DNA of 64,000 nucleotides from Owenia fusiformis (GCA_903813345.2 CAIIXF020000005.1:2792001-2856000), one strand, 5' to 3'; counted from the first letter of the stretch, positions 37,401 to 47,999 are shown. Numbers and translations are program-made. The notes: generated by a model not told the origin, from the letters alone.

Positions 37401-40400
37401 ACATTTGTATCTTCTTTTCTGCTGCTTGAAGGTGGATGTGACGAGAAGTCTGTATTGTTCCTGCGAGTTCCCTACTATGGCGAAGAAAGGAGAGCAGATT
37501 GGGATTGCAGTTTTCCTGTCAAGTTTCGCATCATATACAATGGAGGTACTGGATTTATTATTGCCCATTTTATTATACTGAAAAGAGCAAAATCTGCTGA
37601 ATAGCATTCTAGTACTGAATAGTACATGTATACAGTAAAATTTTAAATGTTTGGAACTACTTTGAATTTAAAACATTAGCAATCAAAGGACCATATTGAA
37701 ACAGTATATATAAAAATAGAAACATTTATACATGTACAACTTTTGTATATTTTAGTTTGTTTTGTAGTTTAGCTATCGTGGCCTCTTATATTTTGATGCT
37801 TCATTGCCATGTTATTTTCGGAAAAATTAACATGGCTGAAACTCCCTAAATTACTAAAGGCCACAGCTTAACTGCACATTATACATGTTATATATAACTA
37901 TCTGAAATACACAAAAGTTAGGACAAGTACATATGTTTCTATTTTTCTACATACTGTTGCTATATAGCCATTTGATTGCTTATTTCTTAAATTTAAACAT
38001 TCAAATTCCAAACATTTAAAACTTTACTGTAGTATATTTGTATAATTCTCAATAAATGATGGGTGACAGAAACAGGATTTGAAATACAGTTATACAGAAA
38101 TCCATAATAATAATTATGTTAATGGGATCTTTGTATTCTAAACTAGGTATTGGTAACACTGCCCTCGTCGAAGGATTACAAGTTTGTCTCTGTAGGGGAG
38201 GGGTTGATTAGCCACTATTCCCCACCCTTGATAGGTGGAGATGTACAAACCCTTGTATTGGTGAGTAGTCGCTGTTTATAGTATATTGTATTACCTATAT
38301 ACCCGCATAACCAAAGTAAACCAATAAGAAAACACCCAAACTGTTTCAAATGTACAAATATTAATATCCAAAAGCCTATTAGTTCGAACTACTTTTCAAC
38401 TTATGGTCAATATGTCAGACGCTCTACTATAGGTGTCGTTGTAAATTGTATAGCATTCCACGATATACCAGCATGTTATTCGAGATGTAAAATCCTCAAT
38501 TTAGCTTTCACCAGGAGAGAAGAAATTCGTGCATTTCCCGGTACTTCCACTGAGAAAAGGTAGAACAAGATTCAGCATTTTCGCACAAACGTTCGATACA
38601 GAAGAGGGGTGTTCTGGCTCAATCGATGTACAGGTGAGTGCTTATTTATCGTTATCATTCAATCCGTATTACTTGTGACACAAGTCTTACATAATCCTAG
38701 CACCATCTATGGATTTTCTTAAAGCAATATATCAGATGCGAGTAGAAATAATCTTGATTTACTTCATTAATGTTCAAAATCTAGTTATCATATTAAAAGT
38801 CTACATGTCAAATTGTATCTAGAATGTGGTTTAAAAAGTATTTATACCTACTTGCATCTGGGTAATTGGATGTAGAAGAGTCCAAGATAGATGGATAAAT
38901 AGTTTGATGGTAGCTTCAAATACAGAATCTATTTGAAGTAAGAACATGAATATTTCAGATGGACGGTGTAACAAACACATGGCACACTCCTTACTTCGTA
39001 GATCTGGTCAAATTTAGTCAGATCATCATTCCTGACCTTTGGATACCCGTTCCTGAAAGATTCGTACTTCCTGAACAGAGACAGCATCTATATGTACCAG
39101 GATCAGTTTCAACTAAAGTGTCAATTGTAGGTAAGTACTTTACATTGTCACGTCATTATTAACGGATATTACACCTAATTATCTAATATAGCACAATATA
39201 CGATCACCTATTTTTGTAATTACACACTTATATCTTAGCAATTATTGCCACGTAATATTACTCCAGAAACGCTTTCAAAGGCTTGGCTTACTCTTTGTAG
39301 TGACGGTCTCCCTTGTTAATTCTTTAATGTGTATGTCGAATAAACGCTTTTCAGGTGATGTCATTGGACCTGCCTTCTTCACCAGTAAACTTAGCGTAAA
39401 TAACGTAGTAGGTCCACATTTGGGTATACCAGTTGGCATGTTGGAAGCCACCTTCTTTGAGTTTAGCCAGAATTTGTGGAATCTTAAATACTTGAAGTCT
39501 ACTGATCAGCTGACCGGTAGCATCCAATCAGATGCTTTAGAAATAATGAACAGAAGTGAGTTTAAAAATGTTCTTAAATGTTCCCTACCCTGAAAGTCTT
39601 GTACCAAAGGGTAGACCCACTCTAACAGTATCACAACCATAAGATGTCTAAATTCTAATATGATTCAAATGTCAAATTGAAGATATTTCCTAGATTTGCT
39701 TTCCTTGCAGCATGGATTCCACATCATTGTTTTAAATAAGTCTGTAATTATTGCGTTTCAGATTTCCAAGAGATAATGATGTATTACCAGTCAGGTGGAG
39801 GAATTGCCCTTTTCTGGAAGGGTGCGGGTGCAAGTGTTTGGTACGTTGACTTGTATAAACATAAGTTCACAGTGATGTTGTGATGGCATCTTGATATTTT
39901 TTCTGTATGTGATTTGCTACGATGTGAAATCTCGTACTGAGATACGAGTCAACATGACAACGCTTTCTTGAGTTGTGTCAATTGTGATAGCTTCATAGTC
40001 TCGCTCGAAATCCGTTCTTAAAAAAGTTCATTAAGCTAAACGGTATCACTCTAAAGATGTTCCACTTAACTAGTAGTAATGTTCCACTTAATAGTGTAAT
40101 ACGGATGACATGAACAAAGACTCCGATTGAAAGATACATTTTCTAAATAGGAGATCTTACATTTGGTTTAGCATATACATTTTATAAAATATTTGCATGT
40201 TTTGCTCTAATTCAGGCTGACAGCTTTAATTGTGAACCAGCTGAAATTTGCTCGAGTATCTGACTGGGAGACACAATTCTTCATACCATCCGAGTTCATG
40301 AATGAAGTCGCCCTCTGGCTAGTGTCCCATCAAAACAAGGATGTAGGATGCTGGAAGGAGATTGCGCCAACATATACGAGGACAATGCTACCAAAGTTGC

Positions 40401-43400
40401 GAACTCTAAATGGCAGGGAAGACTATTGGAACATTACACTCACAGCACATTTGGTTATTGCACTTTCAGGAAACCTTGGAGTGACGGGGGTAAGTGCTTT
40501 ATTATTATTAACACTAATTTGGGTGTTATTTGGCAAAGATTGAGGCATCGCCAATAGGGGTAATATGTATAATAGGGTGCTAATTTGGATAATTGTGCCA
40601 TTGTGTGTATTGCTCTTTGTACCAAAAAAACGGTAACATGATTTGAGAAACTGGGTGAGGCATTGACCTTGCGGTAAGTTTAAGTTCACAAAAATAAGGG
40701 CTATTATTGATTTTGTCATAAAACACTGGATCACGGAATGATAGACAGGTTATAGTGTCGTGCCTGCTCATTTTGATAATATTGTAACAGTGTATAATAG
40801 GCAATTTAATCTTACCCCTTTATCTGTTTTATGAAACAAAATTACAACGTAAATATGTGAAATAATTGCACTTATACTGTTTGAATCTTTAGGCAGCATC
40901 GACAGCTGTGGAAACCGCACGGAACAAAGGTGCCGATTTTCTTGCCACTACGTTTCAACTGCTTGATGACCCATTTGAGCTGGCTATAGTTACCTATGCT
41001 CTCCACATTGCCGGGCACAGATCCAAGAGCACCTTTTTCGCAAAGCTGAGGAATTCAAAACAAGAAGGTAATACATGAGTGTAAACTTTGCTTGCAGGTA
41101 TTTTAAAAGTATGAATCTTCTTTTTTAAATGTTCTTCAATGGGGGGGGGTGTATAGAGATATTGTATATCGTATAAGAGGCTGAAAATTTATTGTATATT
41201 GTATAAGAGGGGGCAAAATTTATCGTATATGGTATAAGAGGTGTAAAAAATATGGTATATGGTATTTTAGAAAATATGGTATATGGTATCTAGAATTAAA
41301 GAAGGCTAATTATGAAGAAATTGTACCCTAAAGTTCCCCCATTGTGCCAACTCTTTTACTGTAACCGTGTTGGAAAAACATGGAAAAGTAGTCTCTATAA
41401 TTGTTTTCAAATTCCAGGTCAATCGATACTGTTAGTTTAGAGAAAATCCCTCTCAAACTAAGAGTTTTGTGCCCTTTTCATTCAAATTTTCACAGGAGGT
41501 GTTAAATACAGTCTCAAATAAGAATCACGCCCGGTGATCAGAAGAAATGAACGGAGGGGGGAGTAGATCTAGCTGATTTCGGTAGAAAATTCAACAAATC
41601 TTGAAGATTTATTTTTTCAAGAGAAAGTTTACAATTGAATGGCTAAATGAATAGACGGAGTGGACGGGGGAATATGTTAGGTCTTTTTGGATTTTTTTTA
41701 ACTGTGGAGTTCTAAAATAAAAGATCTATTAAAAAAGTGCAGCGTCGCCAACATGCAAATGCCAATGTTTTTGCTATAAATCAACCAACAGGGGTCTCCA
41801 CGACCTGTAATAAATACTTGTAAGTGAAGTAATTATCACAAAACTATTGGGTTTTGTAAAACATGTTACCATACGTTATATAAAAAGTAATCGAAATTTA
41901 TGAAAATTTCCAATAAATCCATATGTCCCCATTTTTCACTTTTCAGAGTTGTAACATCAAGTTACTGAGTAAGTGAGTTCATTTTTCAAGTACACGAATT
42001 TGTGGAAATTTCTTCCACCTTAAAGACATTTTACTCCCCCCCTCCGTTCACTCCCCCCCCCTCCGTTCAATTTTAATTATTTTCGATTATTTTTTATCTA
42101 TAATTTGGAAAATTATTTTAAAAAACCGGCAATGAATTTTGTGATATAAAAATGTCGCTTATATATTTATTACATGTCATGCAGACCATTGTTGCTTGAT
42201 TTATAGCAAAAACATTGGCATTTGCACGTTGGCGACGCTGCGCCTTTTTGAATAGACCTTTTATCTTAGAACTCCATCAGTTCAAAAAAAATCCAAGAAG
42301 ACCTAACATATTTCACTGTGCACTGCATCTATTCATATAGCCATTCAATTGTAAACTTTTGCTTGAAAAGATAAATCTTCAACATTTGTTAAATTTACCG
42401 AAAATCAGCTACTCCCCCTCCGTTCATTTCATCAGATCACCGGGCGTGAGACTGCCAAATGTCATTGACCATCTTAACTTTGATGAAAAATATGGTCACT
42501 ATGGCTACTCGTGTTTCGGGGTATGTGGGATAAATCATGAAAATATTTGAGTATAAAGTGTTCATACAGCGCATGTTTTAATACAAGCATCACAATGCTA
42601 ATATAGCATAATATAGCAAAAGGTGTTTATTTGGTCTTCAAACCGTCATGTGTTGGATTTCGGCTATTTATTGGGGATTTGAACAGGTGCATATGTTAGG
42701 CCAATGCATTAACTCCAGATCAAGCACTCATAGAGGTAATAAAATAATTTGAACTTTGAGACAGGGAAGGTTTTTCTGAAATGTTGTCCTTATTTTCAGC
42801 CCTTTCCACATATGTTTTTCAATGTTTGATGCACCAATATGTTGCACTTTGAGACACAGTTAACCTCTAAAATATGATTTATTTGGGATAAAGTGGAAAA
42901 CAGTACATGTATTTCCCATGTTATTTTCCCATAGGGAAAACTCATATGATCCATTGTTTTCAGCTTAATTTTGGTCATCCAAAATTGATATCTTTAAAAC
43001 CCCTGCATGAATCATATTTTCATTTAAAGATCTTAACCATGTCTCAAAACGCAACAGAGTGATCGATGCAACAAACATTGAAAAACAGGTGTGGAAAGGG
43101 CTGGAAATCAGGACAACATTACAGAAAAACATGTTGATGGGGTGTTTGCACCTTCCCTGTCTTAAAGTCCAAATTATTTTATAATCTCTATGACTGCTTG
43201 TCCTGGAGTTAATGCATTGGCCTAACATATGCACCTGTTCAAATCCTCAGAAAATAGCCAAAATCCAATATATGACTGAAATCTGTTGCGATACCGTCCG
43301 TGGTCCTTTAAAAGAAAGTTATTTCTAGTTACATAGAGTAGTTTTCATTCTCATCAATACATCTTTGCCTTGAAATCATTTGTGAAACGTGTGGTTTGAC

Positions 43401-46400
43401 CTTCATGGAAATTTGCTTAATTTTGACACACCTTTGTTTAACTTATACTGTCTTTGAGGCTGCCTTATCTGAAACCCCGAAGTGTCTCATGTTTCAAATG
43501 TTTAAACAATCAAGTCTCATCTTGCCTTAATTTCAAACTCTAGTTTCCAGACTCGAGTCCAATCAAAAATGAATTATCTACATGGAAGTTTGTGAAGTCC
43601 TTTATTTCTGAAACTGTTTTAAATACTTAATATTTTCCAGGTAACTTCTTTACAAAATTATTGTGCATTGTGAATCTTCATTATCTATCTGATAAATATT
43701 TTCCTCAGCAAACTTTATTTTCATAGAACACATGATGAATCTTTTATTCAACATTCTCAATTTTGCATCAATTATGTTTCAAGAATTTTTTTCCCTGGCT
43801 CACTATGAAGGACATTTAAATAAGTCATGGGAAAGTATAGGTCATAAGAAAGAGGAGCACTGGGTTCCACCCATTCCAATGATGCAGGTTTTGTGCTAAT
43901 TTTGAATATCTTTATGGTACTTTTACAGGTAATGGGCTAATGGCTTTAGCAAATTGCAGCAATGTCATAGTTAGTTTTTTGGTCAAAGTAGGTAGCTAAA
44001 TCACTAAAGAGAAGTCATGAATCTTATATCATAAATGTGTTTTAAATCAACTTGTTTACCTGAAAATAAAATGTGGTCACAGCTTTTCTGATGCTGATGT
44101 ACCCGAATGGTGTCTAATTCATAATGAAATAAATGAAATCATTGTGGTATGTATGTGGAGTCTAGTTGCCTTATAATAATACATTTACTTTAGTACATGG
44201 ATTCTCTCCTAATATAATATTATTTCCTTATAAATATCCAAACTTTAATCAAAAGCAGTTTCAAAATTATCGTATATTGTATTTCACCTAAAATATCGTA
44301 TATGGTATAAGAGCTGTGAAAAATATTGTATATGGTGAAAAAATATTGTATATGGTATAAGAGAGCTGAAAAATATTGTATATGCATTTCCAAGACCCTC
44401 TATACACCCCCCCCCCCTTCAATATATTTAATGTCATTAGTATTAATGAAATTAAAAGATCATGTACTTTTAGATTTCATAATTGTTTCCGAAATAGGAG
44501 CATTTTAGACAAACCTCTCATGTGTTACATCATGCATGTTATTTGGGATGTGGGGGTTTGTATCATGTTGACTTCTTGCACTTTTAAATAATGTTTCTGT
44601 TATTTTTTATCTATTTTTCGGTTCTGACACTTGTACTCTGTTGCAAGGACATATTGCAGTAGCTGATGACGTCTATTCCATTTTCTATCAGCCAAGGGGT
44701 GTGTGGTTGATACAGACCCATGTACCATTGCCTGATACTCAATGTAATAGTTGCAGACCATCGTTTGGGAAAACCGATAAAACCCGAAATGATTAATTTT
44801 GACTTTTTCAAAATATCAGTTCCTAATACTGACATCGTGACCTTTGTATTACAGATGCTCGTGAACAATGGCCATATTGGTCTAATAGAGTGGTCGAACC
44901 AATAAATATTGAAGTTATAGATGTGATCCCATTTATGCAACCTAATGAGCCATTTGATATGGACACTTCGTCAGTGATGGCTACGTCATATGCGTTGATG
45001 TGTTATGTTCTGGACAATTATTTGGAAGACGCCTCTAAGATCATGTACTGGATACAGAGTAGGCGAAGGAGAAAGGCAGGCTGGAGTGGAACAATTGTTA
45101 GTGAATAATACACATAAAAAACTAATTGATAGATTGCTGTCGTAATTTTTGAGGATTGTTCTTTCTTTGGTTAAAGTTTTTAAATAATTATCACAAATAA
45201 GTAATTCTATAACTTCGTAAAGGAAAGGAATGTTATGGTTTTTCATGTCTGAAGCAGTAAAAACAATAGTTTTATATGACACCTCCAATATATTTATATT
45301 TCAAAGGACACAATAACAGCACTGCAGGCACTGCACACGTATGGATTGCGAAACCCGAACAGAGATATTTACAGTATGGAACTGACAGTGGAGTCCACCG
45401 CATCTCCAGCATGGACCAAAGTCATAAGACTCGACAGAGACAATTTTAATGTGGAGCAAGAGGTCGAGGTTAGAGCATAGGGAACTCATTTTACAGAATG
45501 TGTACATCTGGACAATGAATATGAATGGAATGTCCATTGGTTTTGTTATCTCAGATTGTGATAATGTTACTTAAATGGTGGGGTGGGGAGAGTTTTTTTA
45601 GGTAGATCATTGTTTTGGATAGTTGGGTTTGTTTTCCTTGTGACTTTCTTTCCTGCTGTGGCTTGTCGCAATTTTCAGAACTTGTTTAAGTACATGTGGA
45701 TACATATTGATAATCTTGTGTTGTTCTCATTAAGACAAGGACACTTGTTAATATACTTTACAATTGAAAGGGCATAAAACAGACATCAACATCCCAATGT
45801 AGTGAGAGATTAATTGTGGCATTGGTAATATTTTGCAGGTACCTAATGCATGGGGAAGTGTCAAAGTGACAGCCAGAGGTAACGGATTAGCAATGTTACA
45901 GGTAAGCCTTGTTGGAAACATAATTTCTTTTTTTTATTGATGAAGTGTTTATTTTGGGTATCTGTTTCTCACTTGCACAATTGTACACCGCGTTTCTTTG
46001 CAGTGGACCATTTTGGTGCCTTTGCGTTAAGCTATAGCTAAACAATGGCAAATGAAATGTAATGTCCTCTAACAGAAAAGACAAATGCTTTTCTATTTCT
46101 ACGTAGGTGACAACGACTGCCAACGTTGAGTATATAGAGCAGCTGAGAGCGCCAGCTAAAACGCCCGATGGAATTCGGCGTCACTTTGATTTAGAGGTCA
46201 ATCTTAGATGGGCTGGGGCTAACAATAGTATAATGTACATGACGCCCTGTGCAAGGTAATGAATAGTCAGATGGTTTCCAACATTATGTAAATGATGATA
46301 TGTAGAAATAACAACAAAAAAATATGATATTCATGTTTGCGTGTTAAAGGTGTACTAAAAAGTTCAACTTAAGGAAATCTTTTCAATATTGAAATAAAAA

Positions 46401-47687
46401 TAAATTACATTATTTTACATAATTTTATAAAAAAAAGTACGATTGTCGATTGTGATTTACCCTATCGATTTCATGTGTGCTGTCAGAGGTTATCATTTTA
46501 GTTTCTCGGTTTAGTTCTTTAGACACGCAGTAATGATTATTTTTGTCTCACTAGAGTTCACGAACATATTCGTCATGTACATTTCACTTTATAGATGGCT
46601 TCGAACAGATGTAGGTCCTACCAGTATGTTAGCCTACTTCCAAATAGATATCCCAAGCGGTTTCACTATCTTTAGAAAAGAATTGAACAAACATATGAGA
46701 GAATACCCATTCGTTCGGAGAAACTTCTTCAAAAGAAAAAGCCTCATCATTTATGTCGACCAGGTAGTTTCTTATTGTATCTTCTACTATACCACTGCTT
46801 TTGCGATCATAAATTTAGACGTTGACGTCTTTAGCTCTCATGAAACTGGGCCAAGCTACTTTAACGTGGGAAGGTGTATTAGACATTGTTTCTTTACATA
46901 TTAGATCATAGTTCCGGGTATTTGGGGTTTGCTTTATATAACTGGTTGTTCTCGAAAATGTTTCGTTTTTATTATGGTCTGTTTTTATCACATTTTGGCA
47001 TTTAACCGTTATCGCATGCGCACACATATTTACAATTAATCTGATTGATTTTATTCTAGATCGGAACGGACTGGTTGTGTTCAACGGTGAGGGCGGACCG
47101 CTGGTATCCCGTAGCAAATGGCAGCATACAACACTCGGCAATTGTGGCGGAATATTACCAACCAGGTATTTATCAATTTTTCGATTGTTCATGATCTTTC
47201 TTGATGGATCAAGATGCCAAACGTTAAAGTTATCACAATTGTTGATACACATAGATTTCAGTGAAATTCACGGATCATTTGTTCATTTGTAATTGTTACT
47301 ACATAAAAATGGCAATAGTTAGACTTCATAGTCCTGTTACTTTTGTGTTTAGTATCGAAGAAACACAGTATTTACAGAATTTATGACGTTTTATTTATTA
47401 AGTTATATTAATTTCCTTAGCTATTTTATTTCAGAAGTGTTGAGCAAATATGTAAAATTACGAGACATTTATTTTGATTTTCAGAAATACAAAACAAAAC
47501 GCTGTACACAACTTACAACTTATTCTCTCAGCACATTTGTTTAGTATGTGGCTCATTCCAATGTCCTTATTGCCCATACTATAACTCAGCTGACCAGCTG
47601 GTAACATCTCACTGGCTGACATTGACGACAATATTAGCTGGACTACATATTTTCTTATACATCCATTCACTAAATGGACATAGTTGA
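24816..47687 (+). CDS. Mcr-like: Gene B: complete Mcr-like thioester-less alpha-2-macroglobulin family protein
   Basis: Thirty-four coding exons (4716 nt) encode 1571 residues in one phase-consistent frame. The start is the first ATG after an acceptor and opens a signal peptide (hydrophobic to about residue 22). Order: MG1-MG6 about 38-965 in the flanking blocks, LDLa with cysteines at 674, 683, 688, 695, 701 and 710, MG7/CUB, thioester-type domain from about 965 with GMLEA (992-996) in place of GCGEQ, receptor-binding domain from about 1390, and a four-Cys cluster (1523, 1526, 1531, 1534) before a hydrophobic tail. No anaphylatoxin or C345C domain is present, so this is not C3/C4/C5. The Drosophila counterpart Mcr is longer but shares LDLa and thioester loss. 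The likely site is extracellular, perhaps membrane-tethered. Function (septate junction or immune recognition) is by analogy only. Exons are listed in the blocks below. Confidence 0.95.
26414..27019. mobile_element. TA-flanked mariner-type element (606 bp)
   Basis: Inverted ends CAGGGTGTCAAATAAGTCC (left) and the same 19 bases in complement at the right end; the arms continue through the CCCCTCTACAG / CTGTAGCGGGG region and 'CCAAGTGTGATATATC'. TA on both sides. No recognisable transposase. It lies in the intron between gene B exons 3 and 4. Confidence 0.85.
28500..28975 (+). mobile_element. LINE 3' fragment in gene B intron 8
   Basis: An open frame to 28801 reads NDTVKHMIVECQFLIALRNE, similar to the 'ET.EHFLLECP.Y...R' motif found C-terminal to reverse transcriptase in several LINE clades. 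About 150 bp later comes ATGAAGGAAATAAATCAATA, resembling the 3' end of the LINE at 34200 (ATGAAGGAAATAAG). It is best read as a 5'-truncated insertion. No target duplication was identified. Confidence 0.55.
29736..36247 (+). CDS. Mcr-like: Gene B exons 9-16: MG3-MG6
   Basis: Exons: 29736-29966, 30168-30356, 31573-31686, 32060-32122, 34764-34949, 35100-35249, 35551-35688, 36199-36247. All have the same length and phase as gene A exons 567 to 3217. Exon 34764-34949 carries PSARMVVYFIKKGEVVADSM (MG5), and exon 35100-35249 carries 'GTLVSFNALNYHLYTMGARN' (MG6). The introns are enlarged by a mariner-like element (30563-31533), a dead LINE (32338-34235) and a 234-bp TA-flanked element (35794-36027). 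Confidence 0.94.
30563..31533 (+). mobile_element. Mariner-like element with decayed transposase
   Basis: TA-flanked 971-bp element. Terminal repeats start CAGGGTGACCCAAAAAAATG and match in inverse over about 50 bp. On the plus strand at about 31047-31205, the frame KDGATPHTSND...WSSHSLDLNAPDFYIWGYLK matches the mariner/Tc1 DDE transposase segments '.QDGA..H' and 'W.P.SPDL.P.DF.LWG'. Upstream parts are scrambled by stops and frameshifts. It lies between gene B exons 10 and 11. Confidence 0.85.
31755..31848. repeat. Hairpin with 26-bp arms in gene B intron 11
   Basis: The arms at 31755-31780 and 31823-31848 are near-perfect inverted copies (TATTGCTACTGAGATTGTCC against GGACAATCTCAGAAGCAATA). 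Further CAATACAGAAT motifs in both orientations continue to about 31975. Probably a small nonautonomous element; no family is assigned. Confidence 0.55.
32338..34235 (+). pseudogene. 5'-truncated dead LINE (reverse transcriptase) in gene B intron 12
   Basis: The frame 32338-33927 encodes the reverse transcriptase and C-terminal region of a CR1/jockey-like element related to but distinct from the one in gene A. The TNYRPVSILSVFSKLLEK, SIGLFLDLSKAF, IPQGSVLGPLLF and FADD blocks are present. A TAA at 32668-32670 interrupts the otherwise continuous frame, and the usual D after KAF is G. Endonuclease and the first part of the RT are missing. The 3' UTR runs to an A-rich tail near 34207-34240 after ATGAAGGAAATAAG. 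It cannot mobilise itself. Confidence 0.87.
35794..36027. mobile_element. TA-flanked MITE (234 bp)
   Basis: The left end CAGGGTTTCCCAGAAGTCAT and the right end CTGGGTGTCCCAGAACTTAT (complement) continue through AATTTTTTGAG, with TA on both sides. The size and CAGGGTGTCCC-type ends point to a mariner-type nonautonomous element. It lies between gene B exons 15 and 16. Confidence 0.82.
36581..36694 (+). CDS. Mcr-like: Gene B LDL-receptor class A exon (exon 17)
   Basis: Phase 1-1 exon with six cysteines and calcium box DCKDGADESG. It differs from the gene A exon at 15 of 114 positions by my count, with only four changes in the first 70 bases, while the next exon (36826) barely aligns. A symmetric phase is what exon shuffling of LDLa modules would require. 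The final Cys codon is completed by the next exon. Confidence 0.94.
36826..39130 (+). CDS. Mcr-like: Gene B exons 18-23: MG6 end, MG7, CUB
   Basis: Exons: 36826-36943, 37153-37270, 37432-37545, 38147-38260, 38505-38633, 38959-39130. 'SWMWHTDYTKPSG' and 'ALSVSREKGLGVVQTPYR'-type sequence lead into 'KKGEQIGIAVFLSSF' and 'PERFVLPEQRQHLYVPG', the linker before the thioester-type domain. Exon 20 uses an unusual purine-rich acceptor (GCTGCTTGAAG). Exon 22 encodes EEGCSGSIDVQ, with a Cys also present in gene A. Confidence 0.93.
39355..45468 (+). CDS. Mcr-like: Gene B exons 24-29: thioester-type domain with GMLEA
   Basis: Exons: 39355-39555, 39762-39840, 40216-40489, 40893-41067, 44855-45096, 45307-45468. 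'GIPVGMLEATFFEFSQNLWN' aligns with '[20 protein letters not shown]', so the thioester Cys and Gln are Met and Ala. Later helices are conserved: 'VGCWKE', 'EDYWNITLTAHLVIAL', 'KIMYWIQSRRRRKAGWSGT'. The intron 41068-44854 has swollen to 3.8 kb through a nested transposon (41141-44417). Confidence 0.95.
41526..42448. mobile_element. Second copy of the CACGCCCGGTGATC foldback
   Basis: Ends CACGCCCGGTGATC and GATCACCGGGCGTG, with arms matching those of 9962-10999 (for example AGAAAATTCAACAAATCT and TTTTTGCTATAAATCAA). Flanks are AGAAT and AGACT, a 5-bp duplication with one mismatch. It uses GAACGGAGGGGGG where the gene A copy has GGACGGAGGGGG. Confidence 0.82.
42645..43276. mobile_element. Foldback element with ~200-bp arms
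   Basis: The left arm (GTCATGTGTTGGATTTCGGC, then GGTGCATATGTTAGGCCAAT, AGACAGGGAAGG) recurs inverted on the right (CCTTCCCTGTCTTAAAG, ATTGGCCTAACATATGCACC, CCAATATATGAC). The central part also folds (GGGAAAATAACATGGG-type sequence near 42920-42950). No ORF. Nested in 41141-44417. Confidence 0.7.
44648..44705 (+). other. Candidate cassette exon in gene B intron 27
   Basis: Counterpart of 7501-7543. After CTGTTGCAAG the phase-1 reading is GHIAVADDVYSIFYQPRGVW. The DNA block CTATCAGC.AAGGG.TGTGTGGTT is shared with gene A, although the surrounding introns do not align. A possible GTTGAT donor follows. Skipping is required for the full-length protein. Confidence 0.3.
45839..47687 (+). CDS. Mcr-like: Gene B exons 30-34: receptor-binding domain, Cys cluster, hydrophobic C-terminus
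   Basis: Exons: 45839-45901, 46107-46255, 46595-46763, 47060-47165, 47485-47687. 'RHFDLEVNLRWAGANNSIMY', 'SMLAYFQIDIPSGFTIF' and 'AIVAEYYQP' are receptor-binding domain strands. The last exon has C-x2-C-x4-C-x2-C at residues 1523-1534, then a hydrophobic stretch about 1548-1564 (WLTLTTILAGLHIFLYI) and seven polar residues. This fits either a GPI-attachment signal with an N-S-A site near 1538-1540 or a short-tailed transmembrane anchor; CD109 in the same superfamily is GPI-linked. Confidence 0.93.
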
Positions 47688-47817
47688 TGTAGCTCTGATG
47701 GTATCTAGAATCTAACTACGCTTGAGGAAGTAAAGTTATTAATCACACAGAATAGCTAGAAGGCTACCAGTGTTGAATATTCAACAATAAGTAATACCTG
47801 TTGTGATAAGTGGAATA

Positions 47818-47916
47818 TAGCCTTGCCCAAGTCGGTATTTTCTACTTATCTGATCTTGAGTTATTATTCATAATAGGAATCAAAATAAGTAAAAGAGACC
47901 GATTTGGGCAAGGCTA
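47818..47916 (+). ncRNA. Hairpin in the gene B 3' UTR (pre-miRNA-like or MITE remnant)
   Basis: TAGCCTTGCCCAA starts the left arm and TTGGGCAAGGCTA ends the right. The two 32-nt arms pair at 28 positions plus wobbles around a loop of about 35 nt. It lies 130 nt after the stop codon and before the AATAAA at about 47993, so it would be in the mature 3' UTR. It could be a regulatory stem, a miRNA precursor or simply a tiny foldback element. Confidence 0.4.
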
Positions 47917-47991
47917 AGTGGAGTGCTGATTGAAACTATGTGTTATTGAACTATCCATGCACTATGTAACACTATTTTTATACTATTTTCT

Positions 47992-47998
47992 AATAAAT
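47992..47998 (+). terminator. Probable polyadenylation signal of gene B
   Basis: TAATAAA lies about 305 nt after the stop codon in AT-rich sequence and is followed by T/G-rich DNA. It is the first clean AATAAA downstream of the last exon. Confidence 0.5.
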
Positions 47999-47999
47999 G

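Larger units (their letters stand above)
41141..44417. mobile_element. 3.3-kb nested DNA element with G-run termini
   Basis: The left end is a run of nine G followed by TGTATAGAG; the right end is CTCTATACA followed by a C-run, so the ends are inverted repeats. TTCAAT directly flanks both sides (41135-41140, 44418-44423), a 6-bp target duplication. Subterminal blocks carry many copies of TCGTATATGGTATAAGAG (41155-41290, 44270-44390), in the same orientation at both ends. Two further inverted-repeat elements (41526-42448, 42645-43276) sit inside. No transposase frame survives. Confidence 0.78.
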
